Source: Streptomyces sp. SCSIO 75703
GTDB lineage: Bacteria; Actinomycetota; Actinomycetes; Streptomycetales; Streptomycetaceae
DNA length: 64,000 nucleotides
Assembly (NCBI RefSeq): GCF_036607905.1
Contig: NZ_CP144555.1
Span: 5,084,001-5,148,000, forward strand
Direction of reading: 5' to 3'
Below the pieces are notes generated by a model. That model worked only from the letters and a program-made list of their open reading frames with translations, made no database searches and was not told where the DNA came from. Shown here piece by piece: positions 8,849 to 17,435 of this stretch. A program made the position numbers and the translations under genes. Position 1 is the stretch's first letter. Each line of letters begins with the position of its first letter.

Positions 8849-9661
8849 TTGTTGTACGGCGCGATGAAGGTCACCATCGGGGGCTCGCTGAAGCTCGCCT
8901 TCCGGCCGTGGGTGGAGGGGCTGGAGCACGTCCCGGCCGAGGGGCCCGCCATCCTGGCCAGCAACCACCTGTCGTTCTCCGACTCGTTCTTCCTCCCGGC
9001 CGTCCTGCACCGCAAGATCACCTTCATCGCCAAGGCCGAGTACTTCACGACCCCGGGCGTCAAGGGCCGGCTGACCGCCGCCTTCTTCAAGGGCGTCGGC
9101 CAGCTCCCGGTGGACCGTTCCGGGGGGCGCGGCGCCGGGGAGGCCGCCATCCGGAGCGGCATCGAGGTGCTGGAGCGCGGCGAGCTGTTCGGCATCTACC
9201 CGGAGGGCACCCGTTCCCCGGACGGCCGGCTCTACCGGGGCAAGCCCGGCGGCCTGGCCCGCGTCGCCCTCGCCACCGGCGCCCCGGTGCTGCCGGTCGC
9301 CATGATCGACACGGAGAAGATCCAGCCGCCGGGCCAGGTCGTGCCCCGGCTGATGCGTCCCGGCATCCGCATCGGGGCGCCGCTGGACTTCAGCCGCTAC
9401 CAGGGCATGGAGCACGACCGCTTCGTGCTGCGGGCGCTGACCGACGAGGTCATGTACGAAATCATGAAGCTCTCCGGCCAGGAGTACGTCGACGTCTACG
9501 CGACCGCGATGAAGCGGCAGCTCGCGGAGGCGGCGAAGGCCGGGAAGGAAGCGGCGAAGGCCGGGAAGACCGAGAAGACCCAGAAGACCGGGAAGGCCGG
9601 GAAGGGTCCGGCGCGGGCGGAGAGGGACGCGGGCGGCGGCGAGGGCCGCTCCGAGCCGTAG
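8849..9661 (+). CDS. 1-acylglycerol-3-phosphate acyltransferase
   Basis: PlsC-type enzyme that adds the second acyl chain to lysophosphatidate at the membrane, forming phosphatidic acid. The acyltransferase motifs are NHLSFSD (H40, D45) and the phosphate-binding PEGTRS (EGTR at 119-122). The last ~35 residues are a repetitive Lys/Ala/Gly/Thr tail, which may bind membrane or be dispensable. The TTG at 8849 is chosen for AGGAGG seven nt upstream; a second TTG at 8852 and an ATG at 8864 are alternatives. Upstream of macS with a 49-bp gap. Confidence 0.9.
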   Translation: MLYGAMKVTIGGSLKLAFRPWVEGLEHVPAEGPAILASNHLSFSDSFFLPAVLHRKITFIAKAEYFTTPGVKGRLTAAFFKGVGQLPVDRSGGRGAGEAAIRSGIEVLERGELFGIYPEGTRSPDGRLYRGKPGGLARVALATGAPVLPVAMIDTEKIQPPGQVVPRLMRPGIRIGAPLDFSRYQGMEHDRFVLRALTDEVMYEIMKLSGQEYVDVYATAMKRQLAEAAKAGKEAAKAGKTEKTQKTGKAGKGPARAERDAGGGEGRSEP

Positions 9662-9710
9662 GCCGGCGCGGGCCGCCGAGGGGCGGCGACGGGAACGGGG
9701 GAGACGGGAC

Positions 9711-10970
9711 ATGGCCGGACGCGAACGAGTCATGAGGATGTCGGTCGAGCAGCCGCTGTGGCGCGCGCTGACCGCCTACCGGATCCTCGCCGTCCTCTAC
9801 GCGACCGGCCTCTTCGCCACCGCGTACGAGGGCTTCACCCGGCCCTGGCTCGCCGTCGGCTACTTCGCCGTGCTGGGCGTGTGGACCCTCGCCACCCTCC
9901 CGAGGGTCGCGGGCGCGGCGCGCTGCACCAAGCGGTTCCTCGCCGCCGACCTCACCCTCGCCCTCACCGGCATCCTGCTCACCCCCGTCGCCGACGACCC
10001 GGCGCGGGTCCTGGGCGGCGGGCCCACCCTGCCGTCGATATGGACCGCCGGTTCCGTCCTCGCCTTCGCCCTCAAGGGCGGCTGGCGCTGGGCGGCGCTC
10101 GCCTCCTCGCTGGTCGCGGTGGCCAACCTCGTCGAGCGCGGCACCCCCGCCCGCGACACCGTCCACAACGTCATCCTCGTCTGGGTCGCCTCCATCGCCA
10201 TCGGCTACGTCGTCGAGGTCGCCCGCGCCTCCGAGCGCACGCTGGCCCGCGCCCTGGAGATCGAGGCCGCGACCCGGGAGCGGGAACGGCTCGCCCGGGA
10301 CATCCACGACAGCGTGCTCCAGGTGCTGGCCATGGTGCAGCGGCGCGGCGCCGTCATCGGCGGGGAGGCGGCCGAGCTGGGCCGGATGGCCGGGGAACAG
10401 GAGGTCGCGCTGCGCACCCTGGTCTCCGGCGGCATGGTCCCCGTCTCCCGGGTCTCCGAGGACACCGCCGAGGGCGCCGTCGTCCGGATGGTGGAGGAGC
10501 CGGACGACGCGGGGGCCGGCCCCGACACCCCCCTCGACCTGCGCTCCCTGCTGGCACCGCGGGCCGGGGCGCGGGTGAGCCTCGCCGAACCGGGGGCGCC
10601 GGTCCTGCTGCCCCCCGGCACCGCCCGGGAACTGGCCGCCGCGGCCGGCGCCGCCCTGGACAACGTCCGCCGGCACGCCGGCGAGGGGGCGCGGGCCTGG
10701 ATCCTGATCGAGGACGAGCCCGACGAGGTGATCGTCACCGTCCGCGACGACGGGCCCGGCATCCCGGAGGGCCGGCTCGCGGAGGCGGAGGGGGAGGGGC
10801 GGCTCGGGGTGGCCCAGTCCATCCGGGGCCGGCTGCGCGACCTCGGCGGCACCGCCGAGCTGATCTCGGTCCCCGGCCAGGGCACCGAGGTCGAACTGAG
10901 GGCACCGAAGACCACGCCGGCACCGGGGCACCCGGGCGCCGGCCGCACGGGGAGAGGCGGCACGCGATGA
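9711..10970 (+). CDS. macS: sensor histidine kinase MacS
   Basis: Membrane sensor kinase of the MacRS two-component system, which in S. coelicolor controls membrane-protein genes, morphology and actinorhodin. The N-terminal half (about residues 15-170) holds five or six hydrophobic helices with very short loops, the MacS-type sensor. The HisKA_3 motif RDIHDSVLQVL follows with phospho-accepting His199. The ATPase domain shows the N-box DNVRRHA and G-box DDGPGIP. Length 419. The stop codon overlaps the macR start by 4 bp (ATGA), so the two are co-translated. Confidence 0.92.
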   Translation: MAGRERVMRMSVEQPLWRALTAYRILAVLYATGLFATAYEGFTRPWLAVGYFAVLGVWTLATLPRVAGAARCTKRFLAADLTLALTGILLTPVADDPARVLGGGPTLPSIWTAGSVLAFALKGGWRWAALASSLVAVANLVERGTPARDTVHNVILVWVASIAIGYVVEVARASERTLARALEIEAATRERERLARDIHDSVLQVLAMVQRRGAVIGGEAAELGRMAGEQEVALRTLVSGGMVPVSRVSEDTAEGAVVRMVEEPDDAGAGPDTPLDLRSLLAPRAGARVSLAEPGAPVLLPPGTARELAAAAGAALDNVRRHAGEGARAWILIEDEPDEVIVTVRDDGPGIPEGRLAEAEGEGRLGVAQSIRGRLRDLGGTAELISVPGQGTEVELRAPKTTPAPGHPGAGRTGRGGTR

Positions 10971-11644
10971 GCGAACGACAGGGACCGATCACGGTGATGG
11001 TGGTCGACGACCACCCGATGTGGCGCGACGCGGTCGCCCGGGACCTGGCCGAGTCCGGCTTCGAGGTGGTCGCCACCGCGGGCGACGGCGAACAGGCGGT
11101 GCGCCGGGCCCGCGCCACCGCGCCGGACGTCCTCGTCCTCGACCTCAACCTGCCCGGCAAGCCGGGCGTCCAGGTCTGCAAGGAGGTCGTCGGCGCCGAC
11201 CCCGCCGTCCGCGTCCTGGTGCTGTCGGCGAGCGGGGAGCACGCCGACGTGCTGGAGGCCGTCAAGTCCGGGGCCACCGGGTACCTGCTCAAGTCGGCGT
11301 CCACCGGGGAACTCCAGGACGCCGTGCGCCGCACCGCCGACGGCGACCCGGTCTTCACTCCGGGCCTGGCCGGCCTCGTCCTCGGCGAGTACCGGCGCCT
11401 GGCCTCCGAACCGGCGCCCGCCCCCGACACCGGGGCGCCGGGCGCCCCCCGGCTCACCGACCGCGAGACCGAGGTCCTGCGGCTGGTCGCCAAGGGGCTG
11501 AGCTACAAGCAGATCGCCGAGCGCCTCGTCATCTCCCACCGCACCGTGCAGAACCACGTCCAGAACACCCTGGGCAAGCTCCAGCTGCACAACCGGGTGG
11601 AACTGGTGCGCTACGCGATAGAGCGCGGCCTCGACGACGACTGA
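10967..11644 (+). CDS. macR: response regulator MacR (NarL/FixJ type)
   Basis: Partner regulator of MacS, a cytosolic DNA-binding protein. The receiver domain (residues 8-125) has the acidic pair D14/D15, phospho-accepting D59 in LVLDLNLPG, and a conserved Lys in LLKSAS. A LuxR-type helix-turn-helix fills residues about 155-220 (LTDRETEVLRLVAKG, then RTVQNHVQN). S. coelicolor MacR is reported to bind the inverted repeat TGAGTAC-nn-GTACTCA; an exact copy is present at 30335-30350 in this window. No such site is seen before macS, so autoregulation is not obvious here. Confidence 0.93.
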   Translation: MSERQGPITVMVVDDHPMWRDAVARDLAESGFEVVATAGDGEQAVRRARATAPDVLVLDLNLPGKPGVQVCKEVVGADPAVRVLVLSASGEHADVLEAVKSGATGYLLKSASTGELQDAVRRTADGDPVFTPGLAGLVLGEYRRLASEPAPAPDTGAPGAPRLTDRETEVLRLVAKGLSYKQIAERLVISHRTVQNHVQNTLGKLQLHNRVELVRYAIERGLDDD

Positions 11645-11761
11645 CGACGCCGCGCCCCGCCGTCCCCCGCGCGGGCGCGGCCCGGCGGCCGTATATTCGG
11701 GCCCGGTGCCCCGGGTCGCCGGACCCGGCGGAACGGAGACGGCCCTCACACGGGAGCGGGT

Positions 11762-12757
11762 ATGGAGATCCTGGTCTTCGGCGTCCAGGCCGACGAACAA
11801 CCCCTCATCGAACGGGCCTTCGCCGGCCACCTCGACGTCCGCTGCCTGGACGTCTTCCTCAACGAGGACACCGCCCCCATCGCCCACGGCCACGAGACCA
11901 TCTCCACGAGCGTCAACGCCGACCTGGGCACGCCCGTCCTGGAGGTCCTCGCGGCCGGCGGCACCCGGATGGTCGCCCAGCGCTCCACCGGCTTCAACAA
12001 CATCGACCTGGAGGCGGCCGAGCGGCTCGGCCTCACCATCGCCCGGGTCACCACCTACTCCCCGTACGCGGTCGCCGAGTTCGCCTGGGCCCTCGCCATG
12101 GCCGTCAACCGGCGGATCGTGCGGGCCTCCACCCGCACCCGCGACTTCGACTTCCGGCTGCACGGGCTCCTCGGCCGCGATCTGCACGGCCGCACCGCGG
12201 GCGTCCTCGGCACCGGCCGGATCGGGACGGCGTTCGCCCGCATCGCGCACGGCTTCGGCATGGAGCTGCTCGGCTGGGACGTCGCCGAGAACCCGCAGTG
12301 CCTCGCCCTCGGCATGCGCTACGTCCCCCGGGAGGAACTGCTCGCCTCCGCCGACCTGGTCAGCCTGCACGTCCCCCTGCTGCCCGAGACCCGGCACCTG
12401 ATCGACGCCGACGCGCTCACGTCGATGCGCGACGACGCGATCCTGGTCAACACCAGCCGCGGCGGCCTGATCGACACCGCCGCCCTCGTCGGGGAGCTGC
12501 GCGCGGGCCGCTTCACCGGCGTCGGCCTGGACGTGTACGAGGCGGAGGCGGGCTTGTTCTTCTTCGACCGGTCCCTGGAGGCCGTCGAGGACGACACCCT
12601 GGCCCGCCTCGTCACCTTCCCGAACGTCGTGGTCACCTCGCACCAGGCGTACTACACCCGCGAGGCCGTCGGGCAGATCGTCGACACCACCGTGCGCAAC
12701 GTCCTCGACTACCGCGCGGGACGCCGCTCGGAGAACGTGCTCGTGCCGCGGAGCTGA
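11762..12757 (+). CDS. D-2-hydroxyacid dehydrogenase (LdhA-like)
   Basis: A 331-residue NAD-dependent D-isomer-specific dehydrogenase, closest in look to D-lactate dehydrogenase LdhA: it would interconvert pyruvate and D-lactate or a related 2-oxoacid. The Rossmann motif is GVLGTGRIG (148-155). Catalytic Arg233 lies in NTSRGG, an acidic residue near 260-262 (YEAE) follows, and the proton-donor His294 is in TSHQAYYT. The 3' end overlaps the convergent trpE gene by 49 bp. A start at 11762 fits the family N-terminus; GGGAGCGGGT lies just upstream. Confidence 0.88.
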   Translation: MEILVFGVQADEQPLIERAFAGHLDVRCLDVFLNEDTAPIAHGHETISTSVNADLGTPVLEVLAAGGTRMVAQRSTGFNNIDLEAAERLGLTIARVTTYSPYAVAEFAWALAMAVNRRIVRASTRTRDFDFRLHGLLGRDLHGRTAGVLGTGRIGTAFARIAHGFGMELLGWDVAENPQCLALGMRYVPREELLASADLVSLHVPLLPETRHLIDADALTSMRDDAILVNTSRGGLIDTAALVGELRAGRFTGVGLDVYEAEAGLFFFDRSLEAVEDDTLARLVTFPNVVVTSHQAYYTREAVGQIVDTTVRNVLDYRAGRRSENVLVPRS

Positions 12758-14628
12758 CCGGCCAGCTCCCGCACGATCGCCGGGCCGTTCAGCGTGAGCA
12801 CCGACTCCGGGTGGAACTGCACCCCGGCGAAACCGGGCCCGCGCAGGGCGTGCACCTCGCCGGACGGCGAGCGGCTCACCTCCACGCCGTGCGCGCCCAG
12901 CTCCCGCAGGGCCTCGTCGTCGCAGCGGGCCGTGAAGCTGTTGTAGAAGCCGACGGTCTCCCGCCGCCCGAAGAGGTCGATCGCCGTCTGCGCCCCCTGG
13001 AAGGGCACCGCCTTGCGCACCAGATCCAGGCCCAGTTCGGCGGCGATCATCTCGTGCCCGAGACAGACGCCGAGCACGCCGTGCCGGTGCCCGCGGATCA
13101 GGCCGGCGGCCAGCGAGCGCAGCCGCCGCATCTTGGGGTCGGCGGTGTCGCCCGGGTCGCCGGGGCCCGGTCCCAGCACCACGGGGCCCTCGTGCCCCAG
13201 GACGCGTTCGGCGAGTCCCGGCGCGTCGTGGGGCACCACGTCGACCGCGTACCCGCAGGCGCGCAGCAGGTGGCCGAGCATCGCGGTGAAGGTGTCCTCC
13301 CCGTCGACCATCAGGGCGTGCCCCGCCGAGGTGCCCGCCGGCTCCTGCATCCGCAGCCAGAACGGGGCCAGCGCGGCCCGGCGACCGTCCAGCGCCGCCC
13401 GGACGCGGGGGTCGTCGGCCAGCCGGGGCCGCTCCGCCTCCGCCCGGGGCCGGCCCGGCCGCACCCCCAGCGCGGCCAGCACCCCGGCCGCCTTGGCGTG
13501 GGTCTCGGCGACCTCGCCGGCCGGGTCGGAGCCGCGGACCAGCGTGGCGCCCACCGGCACCCGCAGCCGTCCGCCGGCGTCGATGTCGGCGGTGCGGATG
13601 AGGATGGGGGAGTCCAGGGTCTGCGCGTCGGCGCCGGTGCCGTCCCGGCGGCCGAGCAGGGCCAGCGCGCCCGCGTAGTAGCCGCGTCCGCCCCTCTCGT
13701 GCCGCTCGATGACCCGGCAGGCGTTCCGCACGGGCGAGCCGGTGACGGTCGCCGCGAACATGGTCTCCCGCAGCACCTCCCGCACGTCCAGCGAGGACCG
13801 GCCGCGCAACTCGTACTCGGTGTGCGCGAGGTGTGCCATCTCCTTCAGCCGCGGGCCGACCACCACCCCGCCCCGGTCGCCCACGGTGCACATCATCTTC
13901 AGCTCCTCGTCGACGACCATCGACAGCTCCTCGATCTCCTTGCCGTCGGCGAGGAAGCGCAGCAGGTGCTCCGGGGTGGGGCCCGCCTCGGGGTAGCGGT
14001 AGGTGCCGCTGATGGGGTTCATCACCACCGTCCCGCCGGACATCCGCACGTGGACCTCGGGGCTCGCGCCGACCAGGGTGCGCCCGCCCGCCGCCGCCCC
14101 GGTGTGCACCACGAACGTCCAGTACGCGCCCCGCTCGCCCTCCAGCAGCCGCCGGAACAGGGCCAGCGCGTCGGCCCGCCCGAAGCCGGGGATCCGCCCC
14201 CCGTAGGTCCGCCGGATCACGAAGTTGGCGCCCTCGCCCCGCCCGATCTCCTCCGTCAGCACCCGGCCCACGGTCCGCGCGTACTCCTCGTCGTCCACGT
14301 CGAAGCCGCCGTCCACCACCCGGACCTCGTGTGCGGGGAGCCGGTCCAGGGCCTCGCCGAGCGGGATCTCGTACCGCTCCTCGGGGGTGAGCACCAGCAG
14401 CGGGGTGCCGTCGTCGCGGACGTCGAAGCCGCGCTCGCGGATCTGGCGGAAGGGCACCAGCGCCAGCCCCTCGTCGGGCAGGTCGCCCAGCCGTTCGCGG
14501 GCGGTGACCGGGCCGACCAGCAGTTCGACGGTGTCGTGGTCGCGGCCGGGCGTGCGCCGCCGGAGCAGGGCGAAGGGGCGGGGGTCGCCGGTCAGGGCGC
14601 GCAGGTCGGGCAGGGCGGGCAGCGTCAT
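12709..14628 (-). CDS. trpE: anthranilate synthase, fused TrpE-TrpG
   Basis: Converts chorismate and glutamine to anthranilate, first step of the tryptophan branch. One 639-residue chain carries the chorismate-binding TrpE domain (about residues 40-440, with the conserved segments NPISGTYRYPE and VTGSPVRNACRVIERHE) followed by a class I glutamine amidotransferase with nucleophile Cys522 (GVCLGHE) and His606/Glu608 (FHPES). This is the fused layout also seen in PhzE-type enzymes. It ends inside the ldh-like gene on the other strand. Expression is probably controlled by the trpL attenuator 90-190 bp upstream. No antibiotic-type gene neighbours, so a primary metabolic role is likely. Confidence 0.93.
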   Translation of the reverse strand: MTLPALPDLRALTGDPRPFALLRRRTPGRDHDTVELLVGPVTARERLGDLPDEGLALVPFRQIRERGFDVRDDGTPLLVLTPEERYEIPLGEALDRLPAHEVRVVDGGFDVDDEEYARTVGRVLTEEIGRGEGANFVIRRTYGGRIPGFGRADALALFRRLLEGERGAYWTFVVHTGAAAGGRTLVGASPEVHVRMSGGTVVMNPISGTYRYPEAGPTPEHLLRFLADGKEIEELSMVVDEELKMMCTVGDRGGVVVGPRLKEMAHLAHTEYELRGRSSLDVREVLRETMFAATVTGSPVRNACRVIERHERGGRGYYAGALALLGRRDGTGADAQTLDSPILIRTADIDAGGRLRVPVGATLVRGSDPAGEVAETHAKAAGVLAALGVRPGRPRAEAERPRLADDPRVRAALDGRRAALAPFWLRMQEPAGTSAGHALMVDGEDTFTAMLGHLLRACGYAVDVVPHDAPGLAERVLGHEGPVVLGPGPGDPGDTADPKMRRLRSLAAGLIRGHRHGVLGVCLGHEMIAAELGLDLVRKAVPFQGAQTAIDLFGRRETVGFYNSFTARCDDEALRELGAHGVEVSRSPSGEVHALRGPGFAGVQFHPESVLTLNGPAIVRELAGQLRGTSTFSERRPAR

Positions 14629-14716
14629 GGATCCGGTCCTTCTCGGTCTCGTCCGGCTCGGGGAGCCGGGGGAGGGGGAGAGGGACGGCCGCTCGCGCAC
14701 CGGTGCGCGGAACACC

Positions 14717-14742
14717 GAAGGCCGCCCCTCGGGGCGGCCTTC
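14717..14742 (-). terminator. trp attenuator hairpin
   Basis: Self-complementary GAAGGCCGCCCC / GGGGCGGCCTTC with a 2-nt centre (a 12-bp stem as drawn, 11 bp with a cGAg tetraloop in practice). It lies between the Trp-rich leader peptide and trpE, on the same strand, where a leader-peptide-controlled attenuator is expected. No U-run follows. Confidence 0.8.
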
Positions 14743-14764
14743 GCGGCGTCTCGGGTACGCGCGG

Positions 14765-14821
14765 TCAGCGGGCCGCCGGGAGGGCGGTCCACCACCAGGT
14801 GCGGGTCGAGTGCGCGAACAT
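14765..14821 (-). CDS. trpL: trp operon leader peptide
   Basis: An 18-residue peptide, MFAHSTRTWWWTALPAAR, with three consecutive tryptophan codons. It is nearly identical to the leader peptide described before trpE in other streptomycetes. Ribosome stalling at the Trp codons when charged tRNA-Trp is scarce would favour an antiterminator and let transcription pass the hairpin at 14717-14742. A possible -10 (TACCGT) lies only 7 nt before the ATG, so the leader peptide mRNA may itself be leaderless. Confidence 0.9.
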   Translation of the reverse strand: MFAHSTRTWWWTALPAAR

Positions 14822-14915
14822 GGCAGGCACGGTACACGAACCGCGACCCCGCGGGGGAGACCGGACAAACCGTCTCACCCACTGAGCGCTGCCCGGGGGA
14901 CCCCGGCCGACCGCG

Positions 14916-14921
14916 TACTGT
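14916..14921 (+). promoter_or_regulatory. aroH -10 element
   Basis: TACTGT seven bases before the aroH GTG. No ribosome-binding site fits in between, so the aroH message is probably leaderless. No convincing -35 is visible. Confidence 0.45.
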
Positions 14922-14928
14922 GGGGCGC

Positions 14929-16284
14929 GTGACCGTGAACGCTGATTCTCGAAGCGTCGCCGCTCAGGCGACATGGCGAAACCTGCCCGCGGCGCAGCAG
15001 CCCGAGTACCCGGATGCCCAGGCTCTGCGCGAGGTGATCGCCGAGCTGGAAACGTATCCGCCGCTGGTGTTCGCCGGCGAGTGCGACCAACTGCGCGCGC
15101 GCATGGCCGCCGTCGCCCGGGGAGAGGCGTTCCTGCTCCAGGGCGGCGACTGCGCCGAGTCCTTCGACGCCGTGTCCGCCGAGCACATCCGGGCCAAGCT
15201 CAAGACCCTGCTCCAGATGGGCGCCGTCCTCACCTACGCGGCGTCCGTGCCCGTGGTGAAGGTGGGCCGGATCGCCGGCCAGTACTCCAAGCCGCGCTCC
15301 AAGCCGACCGAGACCCGCGACGGCGTGACCCTGCCGACCTACCGCGGTGACTCGGTCAACGGCTTCGACTTCACCGAGGCGGCCCGCGTCCCGGACCCCG
15401 AGCGGCTGAAGCGCATGTACCACGCCTCGGCCTCCACGCTGAACCTGGTGCGCGCCTTCACCACCGGCGGCTACGCCGACCTGCGCCAGGTGCACGCCTG
15501 GAACCAGGACTTCGTGCGGTCCTCGCCCTCCGGCCAGCGTTACGAGCAGCTCGCCCGGGAGATCGACAACGCGCTGAACTTCATGCGGGCCTGCGGCGCC
15601 GACCCGGAGGAGTTCAAGACCGTCGAGTTCTTCGCCTCCCACGAGGCGCTGCTGCTCGACTACGAGTCGGCGCTCACCCGCGTGGACTCGCGCACCGGGC
15701 AGCTCTACGACACCTCCGCGCACATGGTGTGGATCGGCGAGCGCACCCGGCAGCTCGACCACGCGCACATCGAGTTCGCGGCGAAGATCCGCAACCCGGT
15801 CGGCATCAAGCTGGGCCCGACGACGACGGCCGAGGAGGCGCTGCAGTACATCGAGCGCCTGGACCCGGAGCGCGAGCCGGGCCGGCTGACCTTCGTCGTC
15901 CGGATGGGCGCGGACAAGATCCGCGACCGGCTCCCCGAGCTGGTCGAGAAGGTCACCGCCTCCGGCGCCACCGTCGCCTGGGTGACCGACCCGATGCACG
16001 GCAACACCTTCGAGGCGGCCTCCGGGCACAAGACCCGGCGCTTCGACGACGTGCTCGACGAGGTCAAGGGCTTCTTCGAGGTGCACAAGGCGCTCGGCAC
16101 CCACCCGGGCGGCATCCACGTCGAGCTGACCGGCGACGACGTCACCGAGTGCGTGGGCGGCGGCGACGAGATCTTCGTCGACGACCTGCACCAGCGTTAC
16201 GAGACGGCCTGCGACCCGCGGCTCAACCGCAGCCAGTCGCTGGACCTCGCCTTCCTGGTCGCGGAGATGTACCGGGACCAGTGA
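14929..16284 (+). CDS. aroH: class II DAHP synthase
   Basis: 3-deoxy-7-phosphoheptulonate synthase of the plant-like class II type, joining phosphoenolpyruvate and erythrose-4-phosphate at the entry to the shikimate pathway. The 451-residue protein is almost colinear with S. coelicolor SCO2115. Visible signatures include FLLQGGDCAESF, RIAGQYSKPRS, HMVWIGERTRQLD, the substrate-binding IRNPVGIKLGPTT, TDPMHGNT and GGIHVELTGDDVTEC. GTG 14929 is preferred; a second GTG at 14935 is possible. Its M. tuberculosis counterpart also lies near pknL, and shares this enzyme class, which is usually feedback-regulated by aromatic amino acids. Confidence 0.96.
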   Translation: MTVNADSRSVAAQATWRNLPAAQQPEYPDAQALREVIAELETYPPLVFAGECDQLRARMAAVARGEAFLLQGGDCAESFDAVSAEHIRAKLKTLLQMGAVLTYAASVPVVKVGRIAGQYSKPRSKPTETRDGVTLPTYRGDSVNGFDFTEAARVPDPERLKRMYHASASTLNLVRAFTTGGYADLRQVHAWNQDFVRSSPSGQRYEQLAREIDNALNFMRACGADPEEFKTVEFFASHEALLLDYESALTRVDSRTGQLYDTSAHMVWIGERTRQLDHAHIEFAAKIRNPVGIKLGPTTTAEEALQYIERLDPEREPGRLTFVVRMGADKIRDRLPELVEKVTASGATVAWVTDPMHGNTFEAASGHKTRRFDDVLDEVKGFFEVHKALGTHPGGIHVELTGDDVTECVGGGDEIFVDDLHQRYETACDPRLNRSQSLDLAFLVAEMYRDQ

Positions 16285-16317
16285 CGGACCGCCCACGGGG
16301 CGCGAAACGGACGTAGT

Positions 16318-16347
16318 GGGGCGCGGATCACACCCGATCCGCGCCCC
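16318..16347 (+). terminator. terminator after aroH
   Basis: Perfect 12-bp stem GGGGCGCGGATC / GATCCGCGCCCC around a 6-nt loop, 33 bp after the aroH stop, with a short T-run (CTTTTG) a few bases later. One of the few U-tailed terminators in this window. Confidence 0.85.
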
Positions 16348-16381
16348 GCACGCTTTTGCCCCACCCGAGCCATGGGTAAGG

Positions 16382-16400
16382 TTAGGTTTGCCTCACCGAC
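16382..16400 (+). promoter_or_regulatory. iron box (DmdR/IdeR-type operator)
   Basis: TTAGGTTTGCCTCACCGAC closely fits the actinobacterial iron box TTAGGTTAGSCTNACCTAA. It lies about 63 bp before bfd, where iron-loaded DmdR1 would block transcription, so bfd is expected to be induced in iron limitation. Confidence 0.75.
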
Positions 16401-16462
16401 ACTCGGGTCCCCGGTCCGTCGGTACGGCGCGACCCTGGACCCCTGCCGGGAGGTGACCCCGC

Positions 16463-16798
16463 GTGTTCGTCTGCAGCTGCTTCGGCGTGACCGAGGAGCA
16501 GGTGAGGTCCCACGCGGCCGACGGCGCGTGCACGCCCCGGAAGATCGCCTCCGCCTGCAAGGCGGGCACCGACTGCGGTGGCTGCGTGCGGCGCATCCAG
16601 GCGCTGCTGGGCCGCGGGGCCGGCCCCCGCCGCGAGCCCGCCGGCGAGGGGCGCGCGGCGGTCCTCGCCACACCGCCCGAGGCACCCGGGGTGCCCGGAC
16701 GGCCCGAGGCGCCCGTCGCCCCCGGTCTCCCGGAGATCCCCGGCCCTCCCGCGGTCCCCGGCCTCCCGGTGATCCCCGGCCTGCCCAGGGCCGCCTGA
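16463..16798 (+). CDS. bfd: bacterioferritin-associated ferredoxin
   Basis: Small [2Fe-2S] protein that passes electrons to bacterioferritin so stored iron is released as Fe2+. The first ~55 residues form the BFD domain with ligand cysteines 4, 6, 38 and 41 (CSC...CGGC). Residues 60-111 are an unusual Pro/Gly/Val-rich tail built of short PG-x-P type repeats and probably disordered; the domain alone is the family's normal length. GGGAGGTGA precedes the GTG by 7 nt. It faces bfr, giving a convergent iron release/storage pair. Confidence 0.9.
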   Translation: MFVCSCFGVTEEQVRSHAADGACTPRKIASACKAGTDCGGCVRRIQALLGRGAGPRREPAGEGRAAVLATPPEAPGVPGRPEAPVAPGLPEIPGPPAVPGLPVIPGLPRAA

Positions 16799-16846
16799 CC
16801 GCTCGCGGGACCCGGCGCCGCCCGGGGCGCTCGCCGGGCCGCCGGC

Positions 16847-17365
16847 TCAGCGGGTGGAGAAACCGCCCGTGCCCGGCCCGGAGGCGTCCGGCTGGGACTG
16901 TTCGATCACCGTCGACAGGTAGAGCGGCTCACCCAGCTTCTCGATCAGTTCGAGCTGTGTGTCCAGGTAGTCGATGTGGTGCTCCTCGTCGGCGAGGATC
17001 GCCTCGAAGATGTTGGCCGACGTGATGTCGTTCTTCGCGCGCATGACGGCGATGCCCCGGCGCAGCCGGTCGATGGCCTCGACCTCGATCTCCCGGTCCG
17101 CCCGGAACATCTCGGTGACCGTCTGGCCCACCCGCACGTGGAAGAGGCGCTGGTAGTTGGGCAGCCCGTCCAGGAGCAGGATGCGGTCGGTGAGCACCTC
17201 CGCGTGCCGCATCTCGTCGAAGGACTCCGACCGCGTGTACGAGGCGAGCTTGGTCCAGCCCTTGTGGTCCTGGAGCTTCGAGTGGAGGAAGTACTGGTTG
17301 ATCGCCGTCAGCTCGGCGGTGAGCTGCTCGTTGAGGAATTCGATGACCTCGGGGTCGCCCTGCAT
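16847..17365 (-). CDS. bfr: bacterioferritin
   Basis: Iron-storage 24-mer subunit that oxidises Fe2+ and keeps ferric mineral in the cytosol. All ferroxidase ligands are in their canonical places: Glu18, Glu51, His54, Glu94, Glu127 and His130, and Met52 is present for the shared haem. Length 172 residues, slightly longer than E. coli Bfr because of a short Ser/Gly-rich tail. An AAGGAGC site lies before the ATG. Upstream sit two copies of an AAGTCnGCACT motif rather than an iron box. Faces bfd. Confidence 0.95.
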   Translation of the reverse strand: MQGDPEVIEFLNEQLTAELTAINQYFLHSKLQDHKGWTKLASYTRSESFDEMRHAEVLTDRILLLDGLPNYQRLFHVRVGQTVTEMFRADREIEVEAIDRLRRGIAVMRAKNDITSANIFEAILADEEHHIDYLDTQLELIEKLGEPLYLSTVIEQSQPDASGPGTGGFSTR

Positions 17366-17435
17366 CGGGTGGGGCTCCTTCCGGCGGGAACTGGCGGATT
17401 GCGCCGCATGATGGCATCGCCGAGGAAGATCGTCC

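Larger units (their letters stand above)
14629..14928. promoter_or_regulatory. trpE leader / aroH promoter region
   Basis: This 300-bp divergent gap holds the trp leader peptide gene (14765-14821), the attenuator hairpin (14717-14742), about 90 bp of untranslated trpE leader, and the aroH promoter close to 14929. The two shikimate-related genes therefore share one control region, but only the trpE side shows an attenuation signal. Confidence 0.75.

Noticed and set aside
12709..12757. Frameshift or truncation at the trpE end
   Set aside because: The 49-bp overlap with the dehydrogenase gene is convergent; both proteins have full-length conserved C-terminal domains, so the overlap is natural.
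10205..13891. 1,228-codon open frame on the minus strand
   Set aside because: Runs antisense through macS, macR and the dehydrogenase, then across trpE. Its translation is low-complexity Arg/Gly/Pro typical of a GC-rich shadow frame, and all real genes there have clear domains.
11020..14928. Long plus-strand frame leading into aroH
   Set aside because: The frame before 14929 overlaps genes on the other strand and has no recognisable domain; homologues of aroH start at GTG 14929.
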